Source: Palsa-504 sp963835775 | GTDB lineage: Bacteria; Actinomycetota; Actinomycetes; Streptosporangiales; Streptosporangiaceae | DNA: 64,000 bases | Reading direction: 5' to 3' | Assembly: GCA_963835775.1 (NCBI GenBank) | Contig: CAWIHB010000017.1 | Span: forward strand, 76,916 to 140,915 | Shown: one piece after another, positions 27,930-36,326 of the stretch | How the letters are laid out: each line of letters begins with the position of its first letter | Numbering within the stretch: position 1 is the stretch's first letter | The notes under the pieces: generated by a model | What the model was told of the DNA's origin: nothing | The model's input: only the letters and a program-made list of their open reading frames with translations | The model's database searches: none | Translations under genes and position numbers: made by a program

Positions 27930-28895
27930 GTGAGCACGCCCGGGGACCCCGGATCGGGTCAGTGGGGTCAAGGGGATCAGCGTGGCCCGGGCGGTCACGG
28001 CGGCCCGGATGAGGCGGCGGGCGGAGCCCCGGACGGGGTTCCCGCCTGCTACCGCCATCCCGGCCGGGAAACCTACGTCTCCTGTGTCCGGTGCGGCCGG
28101 TACGCCTGTCCGGACTGCATGCGCTCGGCCTCGGTGGGCCAGCAGTGTGTGGAGTGCGTAGGCCAGGGCGCGCGGAGCGGCAGGCAGGCCAGGACGGCGT
28201 TCGGCGGCCGCCCCGCCGCCGGCGCTGTGGTCACCTGGACGCTCGTCGCCATCAACGTGGCCGTCTTCCTGGTCACCTGGGTCCGCCCGGGCATCGTCAT
28301 CAACCTGGAGATGATCGGGTACGCCCCGTACAGCTACGGCGGCGCGCTGCACGGCGTGGCCGCGGGCGAGTGGTACCGGCTGATCACGTCCGCGTTCCTG
28401 GCCCCGGCCACCGGGCTGAGCGGCGGCCTGGGCATCTGGGACATCCTGTTCAACCTGTGGGCGCTGATCTTCGTCGGCCCGGCCCTGGAGGGCCTGCTCG
28501 GCCGGTGGCGCTTCCTGTCCGTTTACCTGCTCAGCGCGGTGGGCGGCGGGGTGATGTACTACTTCCTGGCCCCGCCGTACGATCCCGCCCTGGGTGCCTC
28601 GGGCGCCATCTTCGGGCTGTTCGGCGCGTGGTTCGTGGTGTCACGGCGGCTTCGCGTCGACACCAGGGGCATCGTCACGCTGATCGCCATCAACCTCGCT
28701 CTCAGCCTCTTCCTGCACAACATCATTGCCTGGCAGGACCACATCGGCGGGCTGCTCACCGGCGCGGTCATCACCGCGGCCTACGTCTACGCGCCGACCA
28801 GGAGCCGGGCGCTGGTGCAGGTCCTGGCCACCGTCGCGGTGATGGCCCTGCTGGTGATCTCGATCGTGGTGCGGAACGGCCAGCTAACCGGGTAA
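27930..28895 (+). CDS. Rhomboid-family intramembrane serine protease
   Basis: 321 residues with GTG start at 27930. A B-box-like zinc-binding N-terminus (CYRHPGRETYVSCVRCGRYACPDCM, given here in its two halves CYRHPGRETYVSC and VRCGRYACPDCM) precedes at least six membrane segments. Rhomboid signatures are the conserved Asn-rich stretch ILFNLWALIFVGPALEG, the catalytic serine motif LGASGAIFGLFGAW, and the histidine in WQDHIGGLLTGAVI. It should cleave membrane proteins within the bilayer; substrates unknown. Member of the conserved cyclophilin-rhomboid-CrgA-sortase cluster. Confidence 0.93.
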   Translation: MSTPGDPGSGQWGQGDQRGPGGHGGPDEAAGGAPDGVPACYRHPGRETYVSCVRCGRYACPDCMRSASVGQQCVECVGQGARSGRQARTAFGGRPAAGAVVTWTLVAINVAVFLVTWVRPGIVINLEMIGYAPYSYGGALHGVAAGEWYRLITSAFLAPATGLSGGLGIWDILFNLWALIFVGPALEGLLGRWRFLSVYLLSAVGGGVMYYFLAPPYDPALGASGAIFGLFGAWFVVSRRLRVDTRGIVTLIAINLALSLFLHNIIAWQDHIGGLLTGAVITAAYVYAPTRSRALVQVLATVAVMALLVISIVVRNGQLTG

Positions 28896-28933
28896 CGGGT
28901 CAGCTGACATGGTTGGATCCCGAGCGGGCGCGC

Positions 28934-29185
28934 TCAGCGCCACCTGGTGGACAGGGTGACGCCGCCGACGATGAGGACGAAGCCGATGACCAGGTTCCAG
29001 GAGCCCAGGGCTGACATGCCCGCGATGGAGCCCTGGGTCACGTAGTAGACGGCGATCCAGGCCAGGCCCAGGACCAGGCAGATCACGATGGTCGGGCCGA
29101 CCCACGGGGCGCTGACCTTGCGGCGGGCCGACTTCGACGGCGGGGGCGTGTAGACCGTCTTCTTGCGGACACGCGACTTGGGCAC
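28934..29185 (-). CDS. crgA: Cell division protein CrgA
   Basis: 83 residues from a GTG at 29185 that has AGGAGG five bases upstream. The frame stays open further but the added residues are not CrgA-like. It opens PKSRVRKKTVYTPPP, then has two transmembrane segments, GPTIVICLVLGLAWIAVYYV and GSWNLVIGFVLIVGGVTLS, the standard CrgA architecture. CrgA sits at the septum, interacts with FtsZ/FtsQ/PBPs, and in Streptomyces times sporulation septation. It is transcribed opposite to its neighbours, between rhomboid and sortase. Confidence 0.94.
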   Translation of the reverse strand: MPKSRVRKKTVYTPPPSKSARRKVSAPWVGPTIVICLVLGLAWIAVYYVTQGSIAGMSALGSWNLVIGFVLIVGGVTLSTRWR

Positions 29186-29383
29186 GACGGCCTCCTGCGT
29201 AACAAACCCTCGGGTGCCGGGAGCATCCCCGGCCAGCACGGCGATACGGAACCCTAAGCCTAGCCGCTCGGCGAACCGGTCGCTTCGATGAGCGTTCGGC
29301 AGGCAGAGGTGGTTACAGATAGGTATTCTTCAGACTCAATTAGTGACTATCTCCGCCGCCGATAACGACCGAATGGATGCGCC

Positions 29384-30019
29384 GTGCGACAAGCGACCCG
29401 CGCCGCCGGGGAGGTCTTCCTGACCCTGGGCGTGATCGGACTGCTCTTCATCGGATACCTGATCTGGGGCACCGCCATGCGCGCCGACTCGGCCCAGCAC
29501 CAGTTCACCAACGAGCTGAACGAGCAGTTCGGGCAGGCTCCGGCCGGCGGCGGGCAGGCCCGGCCTGAGCAGTTCGATGTCGCCACCGGCCAGCCCTTCG
29601 CCTTCATCAGGATCCCGGCCTTCGGCCCGCACTGGCAGTTCACCCTGATCCAGGGCACGGCCCTGGCCCAGCTCGACCTGAGCCCCGGGCATGTACCGGA
29701 CACCCAGTGGCCGGGGCAGGTGGGCAACTTCGCCGTGGCCGGGCACCGGGTGACCGCGGGCAACCCGTTCTGGTCGCTGCCCTCGCTGCGGGCCGGGGAC
29801 CTGGTGTACATCCAGACCAAGCTCAACAACTACACCTACCGGGTCACCGGTGAGCAGATGGTGCTGCCCACCGATCTGGGCGTGCTCGACCCGGTGCCCG
29901 GTCATCCGGCGCAGCGGCCGACCCAGCGGCTGATCACCCTGATCACCTGTGACCCGGCCTGGACCGGCACGCACCGCGTCATCGTCACCGGTGTCCTGGT
30001 CTCAGCCCGGGCGCGCTGA
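29384..30019 (+). CDS. Class E sortase
   Basis: 211 residues, GTG start. An N-terminal membrane anchor (EVFLTLGVIGLLFIGYLIWG) precedes the sortase fold. The catalytic His lies in NFAVAGHRVTAGNPF, the Cys in LITLITCDPAW, and the Arg in GTHRVIVTG. Class E sortases of high-GC actinobacteria act outside the membrane, recognise LAXTG rather than LPXTG and anchor proteins such as chaplins. Its position between crgA and the pknB locus is conserved. No LAXTG substrate gene is in the window. Confidence 0.93.
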   Translation: MRQATRAAGEVFLTLGVIGLLFIGYLIWGTAMRADSAQHQFTNELNEQFGQAPAGGGQARPEQFDVATGQPFAFIRIPAFGPHWQFTLIQGTALAQLDLSPGHVPDTQWPGQVGNFAVAGHRVTAGNPFWSLPSLRAGDLVYIQTKLNNYTYRVTGEQMVLPTDLGVLDPVPGHPAQRPTQRLITLITCDPAWTGTHRVIVTGVLVSARAR

Positions 30020-30042
30020 GGCGAATACCGAAGGAGGCAGGC

Positions 30043-30198
30043 ATGTACGGCTGGCTATGGCAGCGGCTGCCGGGCGGTCCCGCCGCCCGGACCGGGACGA
30101 TGACCGTGCTCATCCTGGCCGCGATCGCGTTCCTGTGGTTCGTCATCTTCCCCTGGGCGTCGATCCACCTGCCGATCGACATGACCGGCGTCGACTAG
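30043..30198 (+). CDS. Small single-pass membrane protein of the sortase-pknB locus
   Basis: 51 residues: MYGWLWQRLPGG, a short basic stretch, then one transmembrane helix, MTVLILAAIAFLWFVIFPWA, and a short outer tail ending MTGVD. AAGGAGG lies seven bases before the ATG, a strong ribosome binding site. It follows the sortase by 23 bp, and its TAG ends one base before the convergent pknB stop. A small membrane ORF at this place recurs in actinomycetes. The pabA-like amidotransferase gene often found here is absent. Confidence 0.75.
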   Translation: MYGWLWQRLPGGPAARTGTMTVLILAAIAFLWFVIFPWASIHLPIDMTGVD

Positions 30199-30199
30199 G

Positions 30200-31972
30200 T
30201 CAGAATCCCAGCGAGATGGTGCCGCTGGGGGTTGGGCTCACGGTGGGGGAAACGGAGGTCGAGGGCGTGGGGGACGGCGAGGCGCCGTTCTGCACGTAGA
30301 TGGTGACCGTGGAACCCTTGGCCGCGTTGGCGCCCGTAGCCGGGATCTGGTTGAAGACGGTGCCGTCGGCGTACTGCGCCGGCCCGGAGCCCTGCTGGAC
30401 GCTGACCGCGAACCCGGCCGTGGTCAGGATCTGGCTGGCGGTGGCCTGGGAATCGCCGATGACCGAGGGCACCGCGGTGGCCCCGCCGGAGACGGTGATC
30501 GTCACCGTGGAACCGGGCGGCGCCGTGCCGCCGCTCGGGCTCTGGCTGATCACCTGGCCCGCGGGCGCGGTCGAGGTCGTATCCGCCTTGGTCTGGACCT
30601 GGAAGCCCTTGCCGGTCAGGGTGGACTCGGCCGCGCTTTGCTGATCGCCCACCACGTTGGGCACGGCGACGGGCGCGGCCCCGCTGGAGACGTACAGCGT
30701 CACCAGGGTGTTGGCCGGGACGATGTTGCCCTCCGCCGGGGTCGACTTGATGACCAGGCCGCTCTTGAGGCTCGAGCTGGCTTCGTCGACCACCGTGGAA
30801 CGCAGGTGCTGGGCGGTGATCTGGGCCTGGGCCGTCGCCACCGGCTCGCCGTTTACCAGCGGCACGGAGTACGTCTTGCCCCCGGCCAGCAGGTAGTAGG
30901 CCACCCCGATGACCACGCCGAGGACAAGCACCAGGCCGAGAACCCACGGCACCCAGCGGTGCCCGCCGCCGCGGCGGTCGCCGCGGGCGTAGCCGCCGTC
31001 GGTGTAGTCGTAGTCGGAAACGGGCGGGATGGCTCCCGTCCGGCCCGCCATCATCGCGTCCGGGCCGATCCGCTGCGTCCCGGCGTAACTCTCCACCCGG
31101 GTCGGCGGCGCGGCCGCGACCGGCAGGCCGGAGGCGGCGCGCTGCAGGTCGGCGCGCATGTCGGCTGCGGTCTGGTACCGGTCGGCGGGCGACTTGGCCA
31201 TGGCCTTGAGCACGATCGCGTCGGCCCAGGGCGGGACGTCCGGGTCCACCCGGGACGGCGGGATCGGGTTCTCCCGCACGTGCTGGTAGGCGATCGCGAC
31301 CGGCGAATCGCCGGTGAACGGCGGCCGGCCGGTGAGCAGCTCGTACAGCAAGCAGCCGGTGGAGTACAGGTCGCTGCGGGAATCGACCCGCTCGCCGCGG
31401 GCCTGCTCCGGCGACAGGTACTGTGCGGTGCCGATCACCTGGGCGGTCTGCGTCATGGTGGCCTGGGCGTCGCTCATGGCCCGGGCGATGCCGAAGTCCA
31501 TGACTTTGACGTCACCGTTGCGGGTTACCATCACGTTGCCCGGCTTGATGTCCCGGTGCACGATGCCGGCCTGATGGCTGTAGTCCAGGGCCCGGAGCAC
31601 GCCGTCGATGATCTCCAGCAACCGTTCGGGCAGCAGCCGGTGCCCGTCTTGCAGCATCTCCCGCACCGTGCGCCCGTCCACGTACTCCATCACGATGTAC
31701 GGCACGGGAAGGCCGGTGGCCATGTCCTCGCCGGTGTCATAGACCGCCACGATCGACGGGTGGTTCAGCGAGGCCGCGGACTGAGCCTCACGGCGGAACC
31801 TGGCCTGGAATATCTGGTCCCTGGCCAGGTCGGCGCGCAGCGTCTTGATAGCGACGATCCGGTCCAGCCGGATGTCGCGCGCCCGGTATACCTCGGCCAT
31901 GCCGCCGCGGCCGACGACGCCATCAAGCTCGTAGCGGCCGCCGAGAAGACGGGGCTGTGTCATGTCTCGCAC
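30200..31972 (-). CDS. pknB: PASTA-domain Ser/Thr protein kinase
   Basis: 590 residues. Kinase domain ~10-270: GRGGMAEVYRARD glycine loop, VAIKTLRADL lysine, catalytic IVHRDIKPGNVMV, DFGIARA, and a TQTAQVIGTAQYLSPEQ activation loop with phosphorylatable Thr. A transmembrane helix follows (WVPWVLGLVLVLGVVIGVAY, about 345-365). Three extracellular PASTA repeats follow, each starting with a VPxVxG-like segment (SVPLVNGE, AVPNVVGDQ, AVPSVIGDS). The tail is Ser/Pro-rich. PASTA repeats sense muropeptides or lipid II, and the kinase tunes cell-wall growth and division. It is the last gene of the leftward fhaA-to-pknB operon. Confidence 0.95.
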   Translation of the reverse strand: MRDMTQPRLLGGRYELDGVVGRGGMAEVYRARDIRLDRIVAIKTLRADLARDQIFQARFRREAQSAASLNHPSIVAVYDTGEDMATGLPVPYIVMEYVDGRTVREMLQDGHRLLPERLLEIIDGVLRALDYSHQAGIVHRDIKPGNVMVTRNGDVKVMDFGIARAMSDAQATMTQTAQVIGTAQYLSPEQARGERVDSRSDLYSTGCLLYELLTGRPPFTGDSPVAIAYQHVRENPIPPSRVDPDVPPWADAIVLKAMAKSPADRYQTAADMRADLQRAASGLPVAAAPPTRVESYAGTQRIGPDAMMAGRTGAIPPVSDYDYTDGGYARGDRRGGGHRWVPWVLGLVLVLGVVIGVAYYLLAGGKTYSVPLVNGEPVATAQAQITAQHLRSTVVDEASSSLKSGLVIKSTPAEGNIVPANTLVTLYVSSGAAPVAVPNVVGDQQSAAESTLTGKGFQVQTKADTTSTAPAGQVISQSPSGGTAPPGSTVTITVSGGATAVPSVIGDSQATASQILTTAGFAVSVQQGSGPAQYADGTVFNQIPATGANAAKGSTVTIYVQNGASPSPTPSTSVSPTVSPTPSGTISLGF

Positions 31973-32004
31973 TCTGCCAAACCACCCTGCGTTATTGCCA
32001 GTAT

Positions 32005-33396
32005 CTAAGGAGAGGTCGCCGTACTTGAAGCAGTCGCCGACACGGTCGCGGTGGCCGACATCGTGCCGGTCGGCGACCCTGAGGCGGACGCTGACGACGT
32101 CGAGCTTGACGTCGCCGTTGATTTCGGTGATGTTGTCGGTTTCGCGGTCTTGCTGGGCTCCGGGTTAACTGTAGGGCTGGGCAACGATGATGGCGGTTCC
32201 ACGGTACTCGGGCTCGGCGATGACGTGGTGCTGTCACTGGTACTAGGCGCCGCGGCCGAGGCCGACGAGCTGATGTGCTGCACGGTTTTGGGTCCGGTCC
32301 CGCTGCCCTGGTGGATGAGGTGCCCGCTGAGGTACAGGCCGGCCAGGGCAGCCAGGGCGCACAGCACCGCGGTCAGGCCCGCCAGCGCCAGCCGGCGACC
32401 CCCTGGGCCTCCGGGCCCGCCCGGTCCGGTCCGGTCCGGGTCGACGTCATCGCCGGGCATCAGGCCGGTCGGGGCGGCCGGCAGGTCGGATCTGGTCGCG
32501 CCGGGCTGGCCTGTCCTGGCCACGCCGGCCAGATCGGCCCCCCGGGACCCGGTCGCCGCCCCGCCGAAGGCCAGCGCGTCGCGCAGCATCTCGGCCCGGT
32601 CGGCCACCACCCGGACGTTGGCCGGGCGCCCGGCCGGGGTCTTGGCCAGCATGTCGTAGACCAGGTCGGCGACCGGCGGCGGCACGTCGGGCGGCAGCGG
32701 CGGCACCGGCGCGTGCTTGTGCGCGTAGGCGATGGCCAGCGGCTCAGTGGCCGTGAACGGCACATGGCCGGCCAGGCACTCGTAGGCGACCACCCCGAGC
32801 GAGTAGATGTCGGAGGAGGCGTCGACCGGCGCGCCGGTGGCCTGCTCCGGCGAGACGTACATGGCCGTGCCCATCACCATGCCGGTCTCGGTCAGGTGCG
32901 AGGCCTGCGCCGCGGCCATCGCGGTGGCGATGCCGAAATCGGTGATCTTCGTGGTGCCGCCCGCGGCGACCAGCAGGTTGCCCGGCTTGATGTCGCGGTG
33001 CACGATGCCGGCCTGGTGCGCGGCATCGAGCGCCCGGGCCGCCTGGCCGATGATGTCCAGGGTGGCGTCGGCGGACAGGCGGCCGGCCCGGGCCAGGATG
33101 GCCGACAGCGGCTCGCCCTTGACCAGCTCCATGATCAGGTAGGCGCCGCCGAACTCGGCCGACTCGCCGTAGTCGTAGACCCGGGCGATGCCGGGGTGGG
33201 ACAGGCTGGCCGAGTACCGTGCCTCGGCCCGGAATCTGGCCAGGAAGGCCTCGTCACCGGCTCGCCCGGTAGGCAGCAGCTTCACCGCGACGGCCCGGTT
33301 GAGCAGCTCGTCCTCGCCGCGCCACACCTCGCCCATGCCGCCCGCCGCGATGCGGTCGGTCAGCCGGTAGCGGCCCGCCAGCAGGTAACCGGTCAT
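32005..33396 (-). CDS. pknA: Membrane Ser/Thr protein kinase (PknA position)
   Basis: 463 residues. Kinase domain ~8-265 with IAAGGMGEVWRGEDELL, AVKLLPTG, IVHRDIKPGNLLV, DFGIATAM and GTAMYVSPEQATG. A single transmembrane helix, LALAGLTAVLCALAALAGLYL (about 330-350), is followed by a ~100-residue Ser/Thr/Pro-rich outer tail without PASTA repeats. Its ATG overlaps the pbpA stop by one base (TAATG). In this conserved locus PknA acts with PknB on FtsZ, Wag31 and wall synthesis enzymes; PstP reverses the phosphorylation and FHA proteins read it. Confidence 0.94.
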   Translation of the reverse strand: MTGYLLAGRYRLTDRIAAGGMGEVWRGEDELLNRAVAVKLLPTGRAGDEAFLARFRAEARYSASLSHPGIARVYDYGESAEFGGAYLIMELVKGEPLSAILARAGRLSADATLDIIGQAARALDAAHQAGIVHRDIKPGNLLVAAGGTTKITDFGIATAMAAAQASHLTETGMVMGTAMYVSPEQATGAPVDASSDIYSLGVVAYECLAGHVPFTATEPLAIAYAHKHAPVPPLPPDVPPPVADLVYDMLAKTPAGRPANVRVVADRAEMLRDALAFGGAATGSRGADLAGVARTGQPGATRSDLPAAPTGLMPGDDVDPDRTGPGGPGGPGGRRLALAGLTAVLCALAALAGLYLSGHLIHQGSGTGPKTVQHISSSASAAAPSTSDSTTSSPSPSTVEPPSSLPSPTVNPEPSKTAKPTTSPKSTATSSSTSSASASGSPTGTMSATATVSATASSTATSP

Positions 33397-34871
33397 TATT
33401 TCCCCAGGAACGCCTTAATGACCTGCACAGCGATGGGCGCTGCCGCGGTGGCCCCGTAGCCCCCGCCCGCAATTATGACGCCGACGGCGATCTGCGGGTT
33501 GTCGTAGGGCGCGTAGCAGGTAAAGACGGCGTCGTTGAGGCCGGTGTTGTTCGGGCCGTTCTGCGCGGTCCCCGTCTTGCCGGCGATCGTGATGCCGTCC
33601 TCGGCGGCGGTGTTGAAGGCGTTGGCCGTCCCGTCCGGGTTCTGCACCACCGCGAGCATCATCTGGCCCACGTCGGAAGCGACCGACGGCGAGACCGGCT
33701 GGCTCAGCTGGGTCGGCGTGGTGATGTTCACCGTGCTCAGGTCACTGGCCGTGACCTGCTTGACCAGGTAGGGCGCCATCAGCTTGCCGCCGTTGGCGAT
33801 GGTCGCCGCGAACATGGCCTCCTGCAGCGGGGTGACCGTGTCGCTGTACTGGCCGATGGCCGAGAATGCGGTCAGCGGCGGGCTGTTCGAGACGACGTAG
33901 TTGCTCGGGGTCACCGGCATCGGGATGCGCAGCGTCGTGCTGTTCATCCCGAACATCGTGGCGAAGCTGTTGAGCGTGCCGCTGGTCAGGTTGATGCCCA
34001 TGCTGCCGAAGGTGGTGTCGCAGGACTGCGCGAAGGCGGTGATCAGCGGAGCCTGCCCGCTGCCGTCGCCGCACACCTCACCGTCGTTGTTGGTCAGGAT
34101 GTGCGTGGTCTGCGGCAGCTTGAGCTGGGTCGGGGAGTAGACGTTGGTCTGCGGCGTGCTGGTCGGGTTCTTGGTCAGGTAAGCCGAGCTGGTCACGATC
34201 TTGAAGGTCGAGCCGGGCGGCCAGGTGAAGTTGATGGCCCGGTTCAGCAGCGGGTTGCCCGGCTCATTGAGCAGGGCCTGATCGGCCGTGTTGAGCTTGG
34301 TGCCGTCGTGGGTGGTCAGCACGTTCGGGTCGTAGCTCGGGTAGGAGGCCATGGCCAGGATCGCGCCGGTCTGCGGGTCGATCGCCACCACAGCCCCCGG
34401 CTTGCCGTTGGTCATGGTCTCCAGCGCCTGCCAGGCCGCATTCTGCGCCTTGGAGTTGATGGTGAGCGTGACGTTGGCGCCGCGCCGCTGCTTACCGGTG
34501 ATCAGGTCGATGAAGTTCCGCACCGCCAGCGAGGAGTCGCTGCCGTTCAGCACCGAGTTCTCGTAGTACTCGATGCCACTCTCGCTGTAGAGCGTCTGGT
34601 AGCCGGTTACCGGGGCGTACTCGGGTCCCAGCGGGTAGACGCGCTTGTACTTGTAGATATCGCCGCTCGGCACGGATTCGGCGACCGTGACGTTGTCCGA
34701 GGTGACGATGTTGCCGCGCTGGTACTGGAACTGCGCCTCGAAGGCGCGGGCGTTGTTCGGCTTGGCGGCCAGGCTGGCCGTCTGGAAGCCCTGCAGGTAG
34801 TTGACGTTCACCAGCAGCAGCACGAACATCACCAGCACGGCGATTGAAATCCGGCGCAGTGCGCGGTTCAC
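33396..34871 (-). CDS. pbpA: Penicillin-binding transpeptidase PbpA/FtsI-like
   Basis: 491 residues, GTG start overlapping the ftsW/rodA stop. One N-terminal transmembrane helix (ISIAVLVMFVLLLVNVNYLQ). The transpeptidase domain has the active-site SxxK motif in FTWPPGSTFKIVTSS, the SxN-type motif likely near AFAQSCDT, and the KTG motif in IAGKTGTAQNGP. It cross-links peptidoglycan with the SEDS glycosyltransferase encoded just upstream. Position in the pknA/pknB operon is conserved throughout actinomycetes. Confidence 0.95.
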   Translation of the reverse strand: MNRALRRISIAVLVMFVLLLVNVNYLQGFQTASLAAKPNNARAFEAQFQYQRGNIVTSDNVTVAESVPSGDIYKYKRVYPLGPEYAPVTGYQTLYSESGIEYYENSVLNGSDSSLAVRNFIDLITGKQRRGANVTLTINSKAQNAAWQALETMTNGKPGAVVAIDPQTGAILAMASYPSYDPNVLTTHDGTKLNTADQALLNEPGNPLLNRAINFTWPPGSTFKIVTSSAYLTKNPTSTPQTNVYSPTQLKLPQTTHILTNNDGEVCGDGSGQAPLITAFAQSCDTTFGSMGINLTSGTLNSFATMFGMNSTTLRIPMPVTPSNYVVSNSPPLTAFSAIGQYSDTVTPLQEAMFAATIANGGKLMAPYLVKQVTASDLSTVNITTPTQLSQPVSPSVASDVGQMMLAVVQNPDGTANAFNTAAEDGITIAGKTGTAQNGPNNTGLNDAVFTCYAPYDNPQIAVGVIIAGGGYGATAAAPIAVQVIKAFLGK

Positions 34872-36289
34872 CTCAGCGTCACCACCTGGGTCAGCCCCTC
34901 GTCCTGGATCGGCCGCGGCGGCGGCCGCCGCGCCGTTTCGCTCACCCGGGCCAGCACGGCGATGAGCATCCAGCTCGCCACCAGCGAGGATCCGCCCTGG
35001 GACAGGAACGGGGTGGTGATGCCGGTCAGCGGGATGAGCCGGGTCACCCCGCCCACGATCACGAACACCTGCAGGGCCAGCATGAACGACAGGCCGCCGG
35101 CCAGCAGCTTGGAGAACGGGTCCTTGACCGACATCGCGGCCTGCAGCCCGCGCTGCACGATCAGCCCGTAGATGAGCAGGATGGCCATCAGCCCGGCCAG
35201 CCCCAGTTCCTCGCCGAAGGCGGTGACCACCAGATCACTTTGCACGAGCGGGGTAATGTACGGCTGGCCGCCGCCCAGGCCCTTGCCGAGCAGGCCGCCG
35301 CTGGCCATCCCGTACAGGCCCTGCACCAGCTGGTAGGCGTTGTGGCTGGGGTTCAGCCCGCTGAACGGGTGCAGCCAGATGTTGAACCGCTCGCCCACGT
35401 GGCCAAACAGCTTGGCCGCGGCGAACGCGCCCGCCACGAACATCAGGAAGCCGAGCAGCAGCCAGGAGGTCCGGGACGTGGCGATGTAGAGCATGGCCAC
35501 GAACAGGCCCATAAACACCGCGCTGGTGCCGATGTCGCTCTCGAAGACCAGCAGAAGCAGGCTGGCCGCCCAGACCACCAAGATGGGGCCCAGGTCACGG
35601 GCCCGCGGCAGGTCGATGCCGAGTACCCGGCGGCCGGCCAGGGCCAGCACGTCCCGCTTGGCCACCAGGTAGCCGGCGAACGAGACGGCCAGCGCCAGCT
35701 TGGCGAACTCCTCCGGCTGGATGGTGAACGTGCCCAGCCGGATCTGGATCTTGGCCCCGTAGACCTCGCTGATCGAAGACGGCAGCAGGGCGGGCAAGGC
35801 CAGCAGCAGCAGCCCGATGGCGCCCAGCGTATAGGTGTAGCGCTGCAGCACCCGCGGCTCGCGGATCAGGACCAGCACCGCGACGAAGCAGGCGATGCCG
35901 ATGGCGGTGTAGAGGAGCTGGATCTCGGTCGCCGACGAGCTCAGCGGCGCCGAAAGGAGGTTCCCCTGCGCGGCCAGCCGGTAGGTCATCACCACGCCCA
36001 GGCCGTTCAGCAAGGCCGCCAGCGGCAGCAGCAGGGGATCCGCCCACGGGGCCCAGCGGCGCATGGCCAGGTGAGCGATCAGCACGATCACGACGAAACC
36101 GGCCATGTACTCGGCCAGGCTCGACGGCAGCCGTCCCTTGAGGCTGTAGCCCACGTTGGCGAAGGCGAACGCGACCAGCGCGAAGACGAACACCAGCATG
36201 ATCAGCTCGGTGCCCCGCCGGCCCTGGCGCACCGGGACCAGCGGGTGGTCGGGATCAACCGCCGGCGTCGGGGCGGTGACGCTGCTCAC
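34868..36289 (-). CDS. SEDS peptidoglycan glycosyltransferase, FtsW/RodA/SpoVE family
   Basis: 473 residues, GTG start, about eleven or twelve membrane segments. Family hallmarks are LGTFTIQPEEFAKLALAVSF, where the QPxEFxK motif includes the conserved Glu, and the late loop LTGITTPFLSQGGSSLVASW. It polymerises lipid II glycan strands together with the cognate PBP of the next gene. By position it matches the RodA-like protein of the pknB locus rather than the dcw-cluster FtsW, but sequence alone does not separate them. The frame is extended slightly at both ends by charged tails. Confidence 0.94.
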   Translation of the reverse strand: MSSVTAPTPAVDPDHPLVPVRQGRRGTELIMLVFVFALVAFAFANVGYSLKGRLPSSLAEYMAGFVVIVLIAHLAMRRWAPWADPLLLPLAALLNGLGVVMTYRLAAQGNLLSAPLSSSATEIQLLYTAIGIACFVAVLVLIREPRVLQRYTYTLGAIGLLLLALPALLPSSISEVYGAKIQIRLGTFTIQPEEFAKLALAVSFAGYLVAKRDVLALAGRRVLGIDLPRARDLGPILVVWAASLLLLVFESDIGTSAVFMGLFVAMLYIATSRTSWLLLGFLMFVAGAFAAAKLFGHVGERFNIWLHPFSGLNPSHNAYQLVQGLYGMASGGLLGKGLGGGQPYITPLVQSDLVVTAFGEELGLAGLMAILLIYGLIVQRGLQAAMSVKDPFSKLLAGGLSFMLALQVFVIVGGVTRLIPLTGITTPFLSQGGSSLVASWMLIAVLARVSETARRPPPRPIQDEGLTQVVTLR

Positions 36290-36326
36290 CGGGGCCTCGC
36301 CGGGTCTTCGAGGCGGGCAGCCCGGA

